This document shows, piece after piece, positions 1 through 8,751 of a stretch of DNA of 64,000 nucleotides. The DNA lies in the NCBI RefSeq assembly GCF_020400585.1, contig NZ_JAINVF010000013.1, positions 1-64,000 of the forward strand, read 5' to 3'. Origin of the DNA: Streptomyces sp. NK08204. GTDB taxonomy: Bacteria; Actinomycetota; Actinomycetes; Streptomycetales; Streptomycetaceae. Position 1 is the first letter of the stretch. Every line of letters begins with the position of its first letter. Position numbers and translations under genes: made by a program. The notes beneath the pieces are model-generated. The model did not search any database. It worked only from the letters and a program-made list of their open reading frames with translations, and was not told where the DNA came from.

Positions 1-563
1 ACGTGGCGCGCGACGGCGAGCAGGTCGACTGGCAGACCGGGCCGGTCGTCTGGGGCACGCCCGGCACCAACGGGCAGCACGCCTACTACCAGTTGATCCA
101 CCAGGGTACGAAGCTGATCCCGGCGGACTTCATCGGCTTCGCCGAGCCGGTCGCCGAGCTGAGCGACGATCTCAAGGCGCAGCACGACCTGTTGATGGCC
201 AACTTCTTCGCCCAGACCCAGGCACTCGCCTTCGGCAAGACCGCCGACGAGGTCCGCGCGGAGGGCGTGCCGGAGGAGCTGGTGCCTCACAAGACGTTCC
301 GGGGCAACCGGCCGACGACCACCATCCTCGCCCGGGAACTCAACCCCCGCGTTCTCGGCCAGCTCATCGCCCTCTACGAACACAAGGTGTTCGTCCAGGG
401 CGCCGTCTGGAACATCGACTCCTTCGACCAGTGGGGCGTCGAACTGGGCAAGGTGCTGGCCAAGAAGGTCGAACCCGCACTCACCGAAGGTACGGAGGTG
501 GCCGGACTGGACGCGTCCACGAAGACGCTGGTCGCCACCTACCGGGAGCTGCGCGGACGGTGA
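1..563 (+). CDS. pgi: Glucose-6-phosphate isomerase, C-terminal part (5' end outside window)
   Basis: This is the last third of phosphoglucose isomerase, which interconverts glucose-6-phosphate and fructose-6-phosphate in the cytoplasm. The frame is open from base 3 to the TGA at 561-563, about 187 codons of a family that is normally near 550 residues. The PGI signature GTNGQHAYYQLIHQG is visible near the start, and FDQWGVELGK, the conserved C-terminal motif holding the lysine near the active site, is present at about residue 135 of the fragment. The true start lies upstream of the window, so no start is chosen. The neighbouring pgl-opcA-zwf-tal-tkt genes fit a sugar-phosphate gene cluster. 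Confidence 0.95.
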   Translation, partial: VARDGEQVDWQTGPVVWGTPGTNGQHAYYQLIHQGTKLIPADFIGFAEPVAELSDDLKAQHDLLMANFFAQTQALAFGKTADEVRAEGVPEELVPHKTFRGNRPTTTILARELNPRVLGQLIALYEHKVFVQGAVWNIDSFDQWGVELGKVLAKKVEPALTEGTEVAGLDASTKTLVATYRELRGR

Positions 564-583
564 CCGGCCCCGGCCGCCCCTGC

Positions 584-2866
584 TTACGCCACCGCGCTCA
601 AGGTGTCCGCCAGACGCCGCCGTGCCGCCCGCGCCGCGGGCAGGGCGGCGAGCACGGCGGCCCCGAGCACGGCCGCGGCGCCGACCAGGAGCAGCAGGCC
701 GGGGGAGGGGGACTGGGCGATTCCCGCGCCGATGCCGCTGGAGCTGCCCTGGGCGTCGATCAGCCGGCGCGCCAGCGGCAGCCCCAGCGCGGTACCGGCG
801 ACCGCCGCGGCCAGCGTCGTACAGGCCGTGGCCGTGACGGTGATCGCGGTGATCTGCCGAGGCGACATGCCGATCGCCCGCAGTGCCAGGACGTCCCGCT
901 CGCCCTCGCGGACGCTGCCGCCGATGGCGGTGAGCAGCTCGACGAGTCCGATGAGGGCGAGCACGGCGGTCAGCCCGGTGACGACTCCGCGCAGCGGGGA
1001 CAGCCCGTCGGCCGGGTTCGGCACGGTGTGCACGTCCAGGTGCCCGTGGCCGGCCGCGGCGAGACCGGCCGCGACCTGCCGCGGGTCGGCGCCCTGGCGC
1101 AGGCGGAGCTGGTAGAAGGCGGGGGACAGCCGGGGGTCGTTCTCGCGGAGGGTGTCGAGCGACGTCGTCACGACCCGGCCGGCGTTCTGCGGTTCGATGC
1201 TGCGGCCCACGATGTGCAGGATCTGCGGCTGCTCGCCCACCGTCATCCGCACCCAGTCCCCGACCCGCACGTCCAGCAGGTCCAGCAGGCCCTGACCGGC
1301 CACCGCCTCGTCCGGCCCGTGCGCGGCCCGGCCCTCGGCGAGGGTGTAGGGGTAGGGCTGGGAGTGCGTGCCGAGGCCGCGCAGGGCGATCGTCCCGGTC
1401 TGCCCGGGGACCAGCGCGGCCACCTCGACGCCCGGGTAGGCGGCGGTGACCCGGTGGTCCGCCGCCAGCAGGGACCGCACCCGCGCATCGCTCACCGCGC
1501 CGTCCGAGCGGACCGCGAGGGCCGTCGGCAGGCCCAGGCGCTCGGGGCTGCTGTGGAACCGGTCGAGCGTGGTCCAGGCGCTGAGCGCCACCACGATCAG
1601 CAGCAGCGGCAGCGTCAGCCGGGCCACGGTGGCCAGCGACCGGCCACGGCCCGCGAACGCCTTGTGGCAGCCCAGCACCAGGGCGGCCGGCAGCCGCAGA
1701 CCGAGGGCACGCCGGCCCAGGCCGGTCAGCCGGCCGCCCGCCGGACCCGACGGGCGCGGTAGCGGCACCGGTGGCACCCGCCCGGCACGCCAGGCGGCGA
1801 GTCCCGTCGTCAGGGCGATGAACAGCATCGCGCCCACCGGCACGGCGGACAGCGCCACCGCGTGTCCGGGCAGCCCCTGCCACACGCGGACCGCGTCACC
1901 GAGCCGCCCCGGGATGCGGCTGCCCAGCGCCTCGATGGCCACCGCTGCGGCCACCGTGCCGAGCAGGGCGTACGCCAGATGCTGGAGCAGGAAGATCCGG
2001 ACGACCTGGCCGGGCGTGAAGCCGATCGCCTTCAGCACCGAGATGTCCCGCAGGTGGCCGCGCACCCGGGTGCCGATCGCCCCGTGCACGGCGAGCCCGG
2101 CGGCGACGAGCGCACCCAGCCCGAACAGGCCGAGCACCTGACCGAGGAGCCGGTTGTCGCCCTGTGCCTCGGACCGTGCCTGCTGCCAGGTGGAGACGTC
2201 GTCGACCGCGCCCGCCCCCAGCACGGTGACGGCACGCTGGACCACGTAGTCGGTGTCGGCGGGATCGTGCAGCCGCAGGCCCGTCACCTGGCCGCGCGGG
2301 GCAGGCAGCGCCGACGGCAGCGCCCAGACGAGGCCGGGCTGCTCACCCGGCCTGTAGCGGGGCTCGGCGCTGTCGGCGATGCCCTCGACGGTCAGCGTGC
2401 GCCGCGTACCGGGCAGGGTGAGGGTGTCACCGGGCTCGGCCAGCAGGGCCCGGGCCAGACTGCTCTCCAGGACCACACCGTCCGGCCGGGCCGGATCCAG
2501 CCAGTGCCCGGCGGTGAGCAGCGGGCGGCCGACGGAGGGCATGCGGGAGGTGCCGCGCAGTTCGACGGCGGCACGGGCACCGCGGTCGGCCACGGTGGCG
2601 GACTGGGTGGGGTAGGGGCCTGCGAGGGACTCGACGCCGTCCAGCCCGGCGAGCCGGCGGGCGTCGGCGGAGCCCCCGGCGTGGATCCACACATGTGCCC
2701 CCCGTGCCTGGGTGAAGACACGCTCCCAGGGGTTGGTGGCGTAACCGAACAGGGCGGTGGCCAGCAGCAGCGAGGCGACGATGCCGGCGGTGGCGAGGGT
2801 GAGGAACAGCGCCTCGCCGCGGTGCGTGCGCAGATCGGAGTGCGCCCAGCGCAAGGTGGCACGCAC
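584..2866 (-). CDS. ABC transporter permease, FtsX/MacB type
   Basis: Membrane component of an ABC system of the FtsX/LolC/MacB type, usually used for lipoprotein or peptide export or for signalling across the membrane. The 760-residue product has one membrane segment near residues 20-40, a large extracytoplasmic domain, a first FtsX domain at about 240-360 (with GHLRDISVLKAIGFTPGQVV), a central membrane segment near 410, a second extracytoplasmic domain, and a second FtsX domain at about 630-750 (with RDVLALRAIGMSPRQI). This duplicated layout is common in Streptomyces. It starts with GTG, 51 bases downstream of the cognate ATPase gene, in an operon led by a PadR regulator. Substrate cannot be read from sequence. 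Confidence 0.9.
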   Translation of the reverse strand: MRATLRWAHSDLRTHRGEALFLTLATAGIVASLLLATALFGYATNPWERVFTQARGAHVWIHAGGSADARRLAGLDGVESLAGPYPTQSATVADRGARAAVELRGTSRMPSVGRPLLTAGHWLDPARPDGVVLESSLARALLAEPGDTLTLPGTRRTLTVEGIADSAEPRYRPGEQPGLVWALPSALPAPRGQVTGLRLHDPADTDYVVQRAVTVLGAGAVDDVSTWQQARSEAQGDNRLLGQVLGLFGLGALVAAGLAVHGAIGTRVRGHLRDISVLKAIGFTPGQVVRIFLLQHLAYALLGTVAAAVAIEALGSRIPGRLGDAVRVWQGLPGHAVALSAVPVGAMLFIALTTGLAAWRAGRVPPVPLPRPSGPAGGRLTGLGRRALGLRLPAALVLGCHKAFAGRGRSLATVARLTLPLLLIVVALSAWTTLDRFHSSPERLGLPTALAVRSDGAVSDARVRSLLAADHRVTAAYPGVEVAALVPGQTGTIALRGLGTHSQPYPYTLAEGRAAHGPDEAVAGQGLLDLLDVRVGDWVRMTVGEQPQILHIVGRSIEPQNAGRVVTTSLDTLRENDPRLSPAFYQLRLRQGADPRQVAAGLAAAGHGHLDVHTVPNPADGLSPLRGVVTGLTAVLALIGLVELLTAIGGSVREGERDVLALRAIGMSPRQITAITVTATACTTLAAAVAGTALGLPLARRLIDAQGSSSGIGAGIAQSPSPGLLLLVGAAAVLGAAVLAALPAARAARRRLADTLSAVA

Positions 2867-2917
2867 GGGCTCAGCCCCTCGTCCCGCGCCGGCGCGGCAG
2901 TCGGTCGTCCACCGTGA

Positions 2918-3670
2918 TCAGTCCCTCAGCTCCAGCACGCCCGATGTCCCCGGCTTCCGGGACGGCGCGCCGTCCAGTGCGGCGTCGTCGGCTATGCGGC
3001 CGTCGAAGAAGCTGATCACGCGATCGGCGGCGCTCGCCAGCCGGGCGTCGTGGGTGACCAGCACGATGGTCTGGCCGCGCCCGTGGAAGCGGGAGAGAAG
3101 CCGCATCACCTCGCGGGTGCCCTTGCTGTCGAGGCTGCCCGCGGGCTCGTCGGCCAGGAGCAGTGGCGGATGGTTGACCAGGGCACGGGCCAGGGCGACC
3201 CGCTGCTGCTCGCCGCCGGACAGCTCACCCGGCATGCTGTGCTCCTTGCCCCGCAGCCCCAGCTCGGCGAGCAGTTCCTCGCGCTCGGCCCGGGCCCGCT
3301 TCGGCGGGACGCCGGCGAGCAGGGCGGGCAGCTCCACGTTGTCGGCGACCGACAGGTTCGACACCAGGTTGAAGAACTGGAAGACGATCCCGATGGCCTT
3401 CCTGCGCTCCACCGCCCAGCGGGCCTCGCTGAAGGAGTCCGTGCAGCGGCCGTCGAGCCAGATGCTGCCCTCGTCCGGCCTCTGGAGGCCGCCGAGCAGG
3501 TGCAGCAGTGTGGACTTGCCCGCTCCGGAGGGGCCGGTGATCGCGACGAACTCGCCCCGCGCCACGCTCAGGTCGACCCCGCGCACGGCACGTGCGGGCG
3601 CGCCCTCGCCGTGATGGGTCTTCACCAGGCCCTCGGCCCGAAGCAGCGCAACGCCAGAGCCGTCACTCAC
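2918..3670 (-). CDS. ABC transporter ATP-binding protein (MacB/LolD family)
   Basis: ATPase partner of the adjacent FtsX-type permease. All nucleotide-binding motifs are visible: Walker A GPSGAGKST, Q-loop in IVFQFFNLV, signature LSGGEQQR, Walker B LLLADEPAGSLD and switch His in VTHD. I chose the GTG at 3668-3670 because it overlaps the TGA of the upstream padR gene in a GTGA arrangement typical of translational coupling, giving 250 residues. A start 27 bases further upstream is possible. The C-terminal tail after the switch region is variable. Co-transcription with padR and the permease is inferred from the overlap and the 51-base gap. Confidence 0.93.
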   Translation of the reverse strand: MSDGSGVALLRAEGLVKTHHGEGAPARAVRGVDLSVARGEFVAITGPSGAGKSTLLHLLGGLQRPDEGSIWLDGRCTDSFSEARWAVERRKAIGIVFQFFNLVSNLSVADNVELPALLAGVPPKRARAEREELLAELGLRGKEHSMPGELSGGEQQRVALARALVNHPPLLLADEPAGSLDSKGTREVMRLLSRFHGRGQTIVLVTHDARLASAADRVISFFDGRIADDAALDGAPSRKPGTSGVLELRD

Positions 3671-4182
3671 TCCAGCTCCTCCAGTTCCTCCTGGCACCGC
3701 TCCAGCCAGTCCAGGTCGGCCTGCAGGTGCAGCATCGCGCCCTCGATCAGCAGATGGGCGATTCGGTTGTCCCGGTTCTCGGCCGCGGCCAGTTTCGACA
3801 GGTTGCGCATGGTGTTGAGGTACTGGCGCCGCTGTCTGTTGATGAGGGCGATCTGGTCGGCGAGACCGGTCTGCGGGGCGAGCGCGAGCTTCATGAAGAA
3901 CTCGTCCCGTACCCGCGGCTCGTCCTCGGTCTCCTCGAACCAGACGTGCAGCGCCTCACGTCCGGCGTCGGTGAGGTGGTAGACCTTCTTGTTGGGCCGG
4001 CTGGACTGCTCCACGCTCTCGCCCTCGATCAGTCCCGTCTTCTCCAGGCGACCGAGGGTGACGTAGATCTGGCCGACGTTGGGCTGAGGGTACGCGGAGC
4101 CCAGCAGTTGCTCAAGGTCCTGCTTGAGCTCGTAGCCGTGGGCGGGGCCGCGTGCGAGGAGTGCCAGGAGGGGCAGACGCAC
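3667..4182 (-). CDS. PadR family transcriptional regulator
   Basis: Winged-helix repressor of the PadR family, 171 residues. The N-terminal part carries the PadR signature (LALLARGPAHGYELKQ, then YPQPNVGQIYVTLGRLEKTG, about residues 5-50), followed by the PadR C-terminal helical dimerisation domain ending in an acidic helix. The GTG start has a good AGGAGG nine bases upstream. PadR proteins next to an ABC operon usually repress that operon, often in response to a drug or small molecule; here it is the first gene of padR-ATPase-permease, so autoregulation is likely. The gene is divergent from the sugar-binding protein gene, with a 123-base intergenic region containing AT-rich, partly symmetrical sequence. 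Confidence 0.92.
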   Translation of the reverse strand: MRLPLLALLARGPAHGYELKQDLEQLLGSAYPQPNVGQIYVTLGRLEKTGLIEGESVEQSSRPNKKVYHLTDAGREALHVWFEETEDEPRVRDEFFMKLALAPQTGLADQIALINRQRRQYLNTMRNLSKLAAAENRDNRIAHLLIEGAMLHLQADLDWLERCQEELEELE

Positions 4183-4230
4183 TCGTGCTGTCCTCCTGTC
4201 CGGTCAATGTGCTCCAAGCCCTAGTATCGC

Positions 4231-4254
4231 CCATTACATAACAGGTATACATGG
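4231..4254. promoter_or_regulatory. AT-rich candidate operator between padR and the binding-protein gene
   Basis: In a GC-rich intergenic region this 24-base stretch is AT-rich and bounded by an inverted CCAT/ATGG. It contains CATAACAGGTA (4237-4247), which matches 8 of 11 positions of the CATGTTAGGTA element found twice upstream of the alpha-glucosidase gene. It could be a PadR site or a site of the regulator of the alpha-glucoside genes. The assignment is an inference from position and similarity. Confidence 0.35.
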
Positions 4255-4305
4255 CGTCTGACCCCGGGCGAGGGTGCCCGGTGCCGGGTGTGCAAGGAGG
4301 AACCT

Positions 4306-5577
4306 ATGCGGTGGATGCGCGCCGCCGGTAGGGGCCTTCTCGTTCTCGCCGTGCTGCTGAGCGGTCATGGCGCATCCGGCGCCCGTGCCGAGGAGGCCGG
4401 CTCGAGTGCTCGCGGCCCGCTCACCCTGGCCACCGCCGGTGACCTCACGGGGTATCTCGGCCCGCTGTTGCAGGGCTGGAACCGCGCCCACCCCGGGGAG
4501 CGGGTGACCCTGGTCGAGCTGCCGGACTCCGCGGACGAGACCCATGCGCAGATGGTCACCGACCTGCGCGGTGGCGATCGCAGCCGGTTCGACGTGCTCA
4601 ACATCGACGTGAACTGGACCTCGGAGTTCGCGGCGGCCGGCTGGATCCGCCCGCTGCCCCGGGACCGTTTTCCGCTGAAGAGCTTCCTGCCGCCGGTGGT
4701 CGACACGGCCACCTACGACGGACGGCTGTACGCGGTCCCGTACGTCACCAACGCCGGACTGCTCCTGTACCGCAAGGACGTGCTCGCCGAGGAGGGCGTG
4801 GCGCCGCCGCGCACCTGGGCCGAGCTGGAGCACGACGCGAAGAGCATCGCGCCCCGACACGGCCTCGACGGGTATGCGGGTCAGCTCCTGCCCTACGAGG
4901 GCCTGACCGTCAACGCGGCCGAGGCCGTGTACTCGGCGGGCGGCTCGATCCTCGGCGACGAGGGCACCCGCGTCACCGTCGACTCGGCCGCCGCCCGCGA
5001 GGGCATCGGGTTCCTCGCCCGGGGCCTGCGCGAGGGCTGGATCCCACGGCGGGCGCTGACGTACAAGGAGGAGGAGTCCAAGCAGGCCTTCGAGGACGGC
5101 CGGCTGCTCTTCCTGCGCAACTGGCCCTACGCCTACGCCGTGGCCTCGGCCCCCGGCTCCCGGGTTGCCGGGAAGATCGGAGTCGTACCGCTGCCCGGGC
5201 CGCACGGGCCGGGCACGAGCGTCCTCGGCGGCTCCAACCTGGCCGTCAACGCCCACGCCCGGTACCCCGCTTCCGCCGCGCGGCTGATCGCGTACCTCAC
5301 CGGTGAGCGTGTCCAGCGCCAGGTCCTCACCCGGGGCGCCCTGCCGCCGGTGCGCGCCGCGCTGTACGAGGACCCCGCGCTCGTACGACGGTTCCCGTAT
5401 CTGCCGACGCTGCGCACCGCCGTGCTCACGGCCGCCCCACGGCCCAAGAGTCCGCGTTACGACCAGGTCAGCCTGGCGGTGCAGGCGGTCGTGCAGGACG
5501 CACTCACCGGGCGGCAGACGCCCGCGCAGGCCGTGCGCCGACTCGCGCGCGAGCTCGACGCCATCGCCCGCCGCTAG
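4306..5577 (+). CDS. Extracellular sugar-binding protein (ABC importer, solute-binding family 1)
   Basis: Secreted substrate-binding protein of a carbohydrate ABC importer, 423 residues. A Sec signal peptide is visible (MRWMR, a hydrophobic core up to about residue 22, probable cleavage after ASGARA). No lipobox Cys was seen, unlike the second binding protein of this cluster. The fold-typical segments DVLNIDVNWTSEFAAAGW and GRLYAVPYVTNAGLLLYRKD match trehalose/maltose-type binding proteins. The ATG at 4306 is chosen over an upstream GTG because AAGGAGG precedes it directly. There is no permease next to it; the alpha-glucosidase gene follows after 145 bases, so it may feed the AglF/G permeases or be a paralogue with another substrate. 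Confidence 0.85.
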   Translation: MRWMRAAGRGLLVLAVLLSGHGASGARAEEAGSSARGPLTLATAGDLTGYLGPLLQGWNRAHPGERVTLVELPDSADETHAQMVTDLRGGDRSRFDVLNIDVNWTSEFAAAGWIRPLPRDRFPLKSFLPPVVDTATYDGRLYAVPYVTNAGLLLYRKDVLAEEGVAPPRTWAELEHDAKSIAPRHGLDGYAGQLLPYEGLTVNAAEAVYSAGGSILGDEGTRVTVDSAAAREGIGFLARGLREGWIPRRALTYKEEESKQAFEDGRLLFLRNWPYAYAVASAPGSRVAGKIGVVPLPGPHGPGTSVLGGSNLAVNAHARYPASAARLIAYLTGERVQRQVLTRGALPPVRAALYEDPALVRRFPYLPTLRTAVLTAAPRPKSPRYDQVSLAVQAVVQDALTGRQTPAQAVRRLARELDAIARR

Positions 5578-5707
5578 TTACATGTTAGGTAACGCTGTCA
5601 TCACGACCGCGTTCAGGTTGCGGCAATTTGCCCCGGATTAGTCCGTCAACTCACCGGTAGCTTCGGTTCACTTCATTGACACCTTCGCGTGACGCCTACC
5701 TAACATG
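5577..5707. promoter_or_regulatory. Inverted CATGTTAGGTA elements flanking the alpha-glucosidase promoter region
   Basis: CATGTTAGGTA occurs at 5581-5591 and, as its exact reverse complement, at 5697-5707. The first copy is embedded in GTTAC-N7-GTAAC (5577-5593) and the second runs into the 10-base palindrome ATGCATGCAT (5705-5714). The two copies sit 105 bases apart in the 145-base gap before the alpha-glucosidase gene, the second only 16 bases before its TTG start. This is the expected layout of a pair of operators for one regulator. The regulator is not encoded beside it. Confidence 0.5.
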
Positions 5708-5722
5708 CATGCATAACATCCC

Positions 5723-7363
5723 TTGCGCACAGACAGGTCCACAGGGTTGAACAGGCATCAGTGGTGGCGTGACGCGGTGATCTACCAGGTCTACGTCCGC
5801 AGCTTTCTGGACAGCACCGGCGACGGCATCGGCGATCTCGCCGGGGTCAGGGCCGGACTGCCGTACCTCAAGAAGCTCGGCGTCGACGGCATCTGGCTGA
5901 GCCCGTTCTACCCCTCGCCCCAGCACGACCACGGCTACGACGTCGCCGACTACCGCGGCGTGGACCCGGTCTTCGGCGACCTCGCCGAGTTCGACCTGCT
6001 GATGACGGCCGCCCGGCGACTCGGCATCAGGGTGCTCCTCGACATCGTCCCCAACCACTGCTCGAGCGAGCACCCCTGGTTCCGCGAGGCGCTCGCCGCC
6101 GCACCCGGCAGCCCGGCCCGCGCCCGCTTCCACTTCGCCGACGGCCGGGGCCCCGACGGCTCCCAGCCGCCCAACAACTGGCACTCCATGTTCGGCGGCC
6201 CGGCCTGGACCCGCGTCACCGAGGCTGACGGCCGGCCGGGCCAGTGGTACCTGCACATGTTCACGCCCGAGCAGCCCGACTGGAACTGGCGTACGCCCGA
6301 GATCGCCGCCGAGTTCGACAGGGTGCTGCGCTTCTGGCTGGACCGGGGCGTCGACGGCTTCCGCATCGACGTCGCCGCCGGACTGTTCAAGCACCCCGAA
6401 CTGCCCGACTCCGACGACCCCGAGGCCGACGCCCGCACCCGAGACTCGGTCAACCCGCTCGCCTGGAACCAGCCCGAGGTGCACGAGGTCTGGCGGCGCT
6501 GGCGCTCCCTGTGCGAGGAGTACGCCGACCGCGACGGCCGCGAACGCCTCCTCGTCGGCGAGGTGTCCGTACCGACCGCCCGGGAACACGCCCTCTACGT
6601 CCGCCCTGACGAACTGCACCAGGCGTTCTTCTTCGACCTGCTCAGCGCCCCCTGGGACGCCGACGCCTTCCGCAAGGTCGTCTCCGAGGCCATGCAGGAC
6701 ATCGCCGGCACCGGCTCCACGGTCACCTGGGTCCTCAACAACCACGACCAGGTCCGCACCGTCACCCGCTACGGCGAACCCGCCACGGAGGGCAGCGGTC
6801 TCGGCGCCGCCCGCGCCCGCGCCGCCGCGCTGCTGATGCTGGCACTGCCCGGGGCCGCGTACATCTACCAGGGCGAGGAACTGGGGCTGCCGGAGGTCGT
6901 CGACCTGCCCGACGACGTGCTGACCGACCCGATCTTCCACCGCACCGGAAGCCGTGCCCGTGTCCGCGACGGCTGCCGGGTGCCGCTGCCGTGGTCCGGT
7001 CAGGCCTCCCCGTTCGGCTTCACCTCCGGTGCCGAGGCTGCCAAGCCGTGGCTGCCGCAGCCCGACTACTTCGCCGAGTACGCCACCGAGCGCGCCCTCG
7101 CCGACACCCGCTCCTTCTGGCACCTGTACCGCGACGGCCTCCAACTGCGCGCCTCGCTCCCCCAGTTGGGCGAGGGCACGCTGCGCTGGCTGGACACCCC
7201 GCCGGACGTCCTCGCCTTCGTCCGCGGCGACGGCCTCGTCTGCGCCGTCAACTTCGGTACGTCCCCCGCCACGGCCCCGGTCACCGGCACCCCCCTGCTC
7301 TCCAGCGGCCCCTGCCCGGCCGGGGTGCTGCCCGGCTCGACGGCGGCCTGGTGGCCGGCCTGA
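5723..7363 (+). CDS. aglA: Alpha-glucosidase, glycoside hydrolase family 13
   Basis: Cytoplasmic GH13 enzyme that releases glucose from alpha-glucosides imported by the adjacent transporter. The family signatures are all present: VIYQVYVRSFLDSTGDGIGDL near residue 19, region I DIVPNH, region II GFRIDVA with the Asp nucleophile, the Glu acid/base in LLVGEVSVP, and the third acid in NNHDQVR. The length of 546 is usual. No signal peptide is seen. An in-frame TAA at 5714-5716 limits the N-terminus, leaving TTG at 5723 or TTG at 5747 as starts; 5723 is used here. Substrate range (maltose, sucrose, trehalose-like) cannot be fixed from sequence. The binding protein gene follows 54 bases downstream. 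Confidence 0.92.
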   Translation: MRTDRSTGLNRHQWWRDAVIYQVYVRSFLDSTGDGIGDLAGVRAGLPYLKKLGVDGIWLSPFYPSPQHDHGYDVADYRGVDPVFGDLAEFDLLMTAARRLGIRVLLDIVPNHCSSEHPWFREALAAAPGSPARARFHFADGRGPDGSQPPNNWHSMFGGPAWTRVTEADGRPGQWYLHMFTPEQPDWNWRTPEIAAEFDRVLRFWLDRGVDGFRIDVAAGLFKHPELPDSDDPEADARTRDSVNPLAWNQPEVHEVWRRWRSLCEEYADRDGRERLLVGEVSVPTAREHALYVRPDELHQAFFFDLLSAPWDADAFRKVVSEAMQDIAGTGSTVTWVLNNHDQVRTVTRYGEPATEGSGLGAARARAAALLMLALPGAAYIYQGEELGLPEVVDLPDDVLTDPIFHRTGSRARVRDGCRVPLPWSGQASPFGFTSGAEAAKPWLPQPDYFAEYATERALADTRSFWHLYRDGLQLRASLPQLGEGTLRWLDTPPDVLAFVRGDGLVCAVNFGTSPATAPVTGTPLLSSGPCPAGVLPGSTAAWWPA

Positions 7364-7417
7364 GCGACCCCCTCTTGATCCTCCGGCACATCCCACACCC
7401 CCGAAGGGACATCGACG

Positions 7418-8743
7418 ATGATGCGACGACGTACGACCCTGCTCGCCTCCTGCACCACCCTCGCCCTGGCGCTCGGCGCGACCGCCTGCGGTGGCGACGA
7501 CGCCTCCGCGGGCGGCGGCGAGAAGGCACTCAGTGGCCAGACGGTCACCGTGGCCGGCGTCTGGTCCGGCAATGAGCAGAAGAACTTCCAGAAGGTCCTG
7601 GACGCGTTCACCGCGAAGACCGGCGCCAAGACCCGGTTCGTGTCCACCGGCGACAACGTCTCCACCGTCGTCGGCAGCAAGATCGAGGGCGGCAACGCGC
7701 CCGATGTGGTGATGGTCCCGCAGGTCGGCGTGCTCCAGCAGTTCGCCGAGAAGGGCTGGCTCAAGCCGCTGTCCCCGACCGCCGAGCAGACCGTCGACGC
7801 CGACTACGCGCCGGTCTGGAAGAAGTACGGCAGCGTCGACGGCACCCTCTACGGCCTGTACTTCAAGGCCGCCCACAAGTCCACCGTCTGGTACAGCCCC
7901 GACGCTCTCGCCCAGGCCGGAGTCAAGCCGCCGACGACGTACGACGCGATGCTGAAGGCCGGGCACACCGTCTCCGACTCCGGGCTCGCCGCCTTCTCCG
8001 TGGCCGGGCAGGACGGCTGGACGCTCACCGACTGGTTCGAGAACGTCTACCTCTCCCAGGCCGGACCCGAGAAGTACGACGCCCTCGCCACGCACAAGCT
8101 GAAGTGGACCGACGAGAGCGTGGTCCGCGCCCTCACCACGCTCGGCAAGCTGTTCCAGGACAAGCAGCTGATCGCGGGCGGCAGGAAGGAGGCGCTGAAC
8201 ACCGACTTCCCGGGCTCGGTGGAGAAGGTGTTCGGGCCCGAGCCCGAGGCCGGCATGGTCTACGAGGGCGACTTCGTGGCCGGTGTCGCCCATGACCAGT
8301 TCGGCAAGGCCATCGGCAAGGACGCGAACTTCTTCCCCTTCCCCGCGGTCGACGGCGGCACGGCACCGGTCGTCAGCGGCGGCGACGCGGCCGTGGTCCT
8401 CAAGGACGGCAAGAACGCCAAGGCCGGCATGAAGCTCCTGGAGTACCTCGCCACCCCCGAGGCGGCGGCCGTGTGGGCCAAGGCGGGCGGCTACCTGTCC
8501 CCGAACAGGAAGCTCGACCTCGCCTCCTACGGTGACGACGTCACCCGCGCCACCGCCAGGTCCCTGGTGGAGGCCGGCGACACGGTCCGCTTCGACATGT
8601 CGGACCAGGCACCGGCGGCCTTCGGCGGCACCAAGGGCACGGGCGAGTGGAAGCTGCTCCAGGACTTCCTGCGCGACCCGTCGAACCCGAAGAGCACCGC
8701 CGCGAAGCTCGAATCCGCCGCCGCCCAGGCCTACCGGAACTGA
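7418..8743 (+). CDS. aglE: Alpha-glucoside ABC importer, substrate-binding lipoprotein (AglE-like)
   Basis: Substrate-binding component, 441 residues, with an Arg-rich start (MMRRR), a hydrophobic segment and a lipobox-like ALGATAC, so it is probably a membrane-anchored lipoprotein. The sequence (TVAGVWSGNEQKNFQKVLDA, GGNAPDVVMVPQVGVLQQFA) matches the AglE group of alpha-glucoside binding proteins. ATG codons at 7418 and 7421 are both possible; GAAGGG lies upstream. Two permease genes follow at 8-base spacing and a 4-base overlap, so aglE-aglF-aglG form one unit. The lipobox has Ala at -3, which is less common than Leu. Confidence 0.88.
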   Translation: MMRRRTTLLASCTTLALALGATACGGDDASAGGGEKALSGQTVTVAGVWSGNEQKNFQKVLDAFTAKTGAKTRFVSTGDNVSTVVGSKIEGGNAPDVVMVPQVGVLQQFAEKGWLKPLSPTAEQTVDADYAPVWKKYGSVDGTLYGLYFKAAHKSTVWYSPDALAQAGVKPPTTYDAMLKAGHTVSDSGLAAFSVAGQDGWTLTDWFENVYLSQAGPEKYDALATHKLKWTDESVVRALTTLGKLFQDKQLIAGGRKEALNTDFPGSVEKVFGPEPEAGMVYEGDFVAGVAHDQFGKAIGKDANFFPFPAVDGGTAPVVSGGDAAVVLKDGKNAKAGMKLLEYLATPEAAAVWAKAGGYLSPNRKLDLASYGDDVTRATARSLVEAGDTVRFDMSDQAPAAFGGTKGTGEWKLLQDFLRDPSNPKSTAAKLESAAAQAYRN

Positions 8744-8751
8744 GCGGAGCC

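Noticed and set aside
431..1762. Long open frames on the plus strand opposite the FtsX permease gene
   Set aside because: Arg/Gly/Pro/Gln-rich translations in the antisense frame of a clear gene; typical GC-driven shadow.
5696..8293. 865-codon minus-strand frame across the alpha-glucosidase and binding-protein genes
   Set aside because: Antisense to two well-supported genes, low-complexity Gly/Val/Glu-rich composition, no domain.
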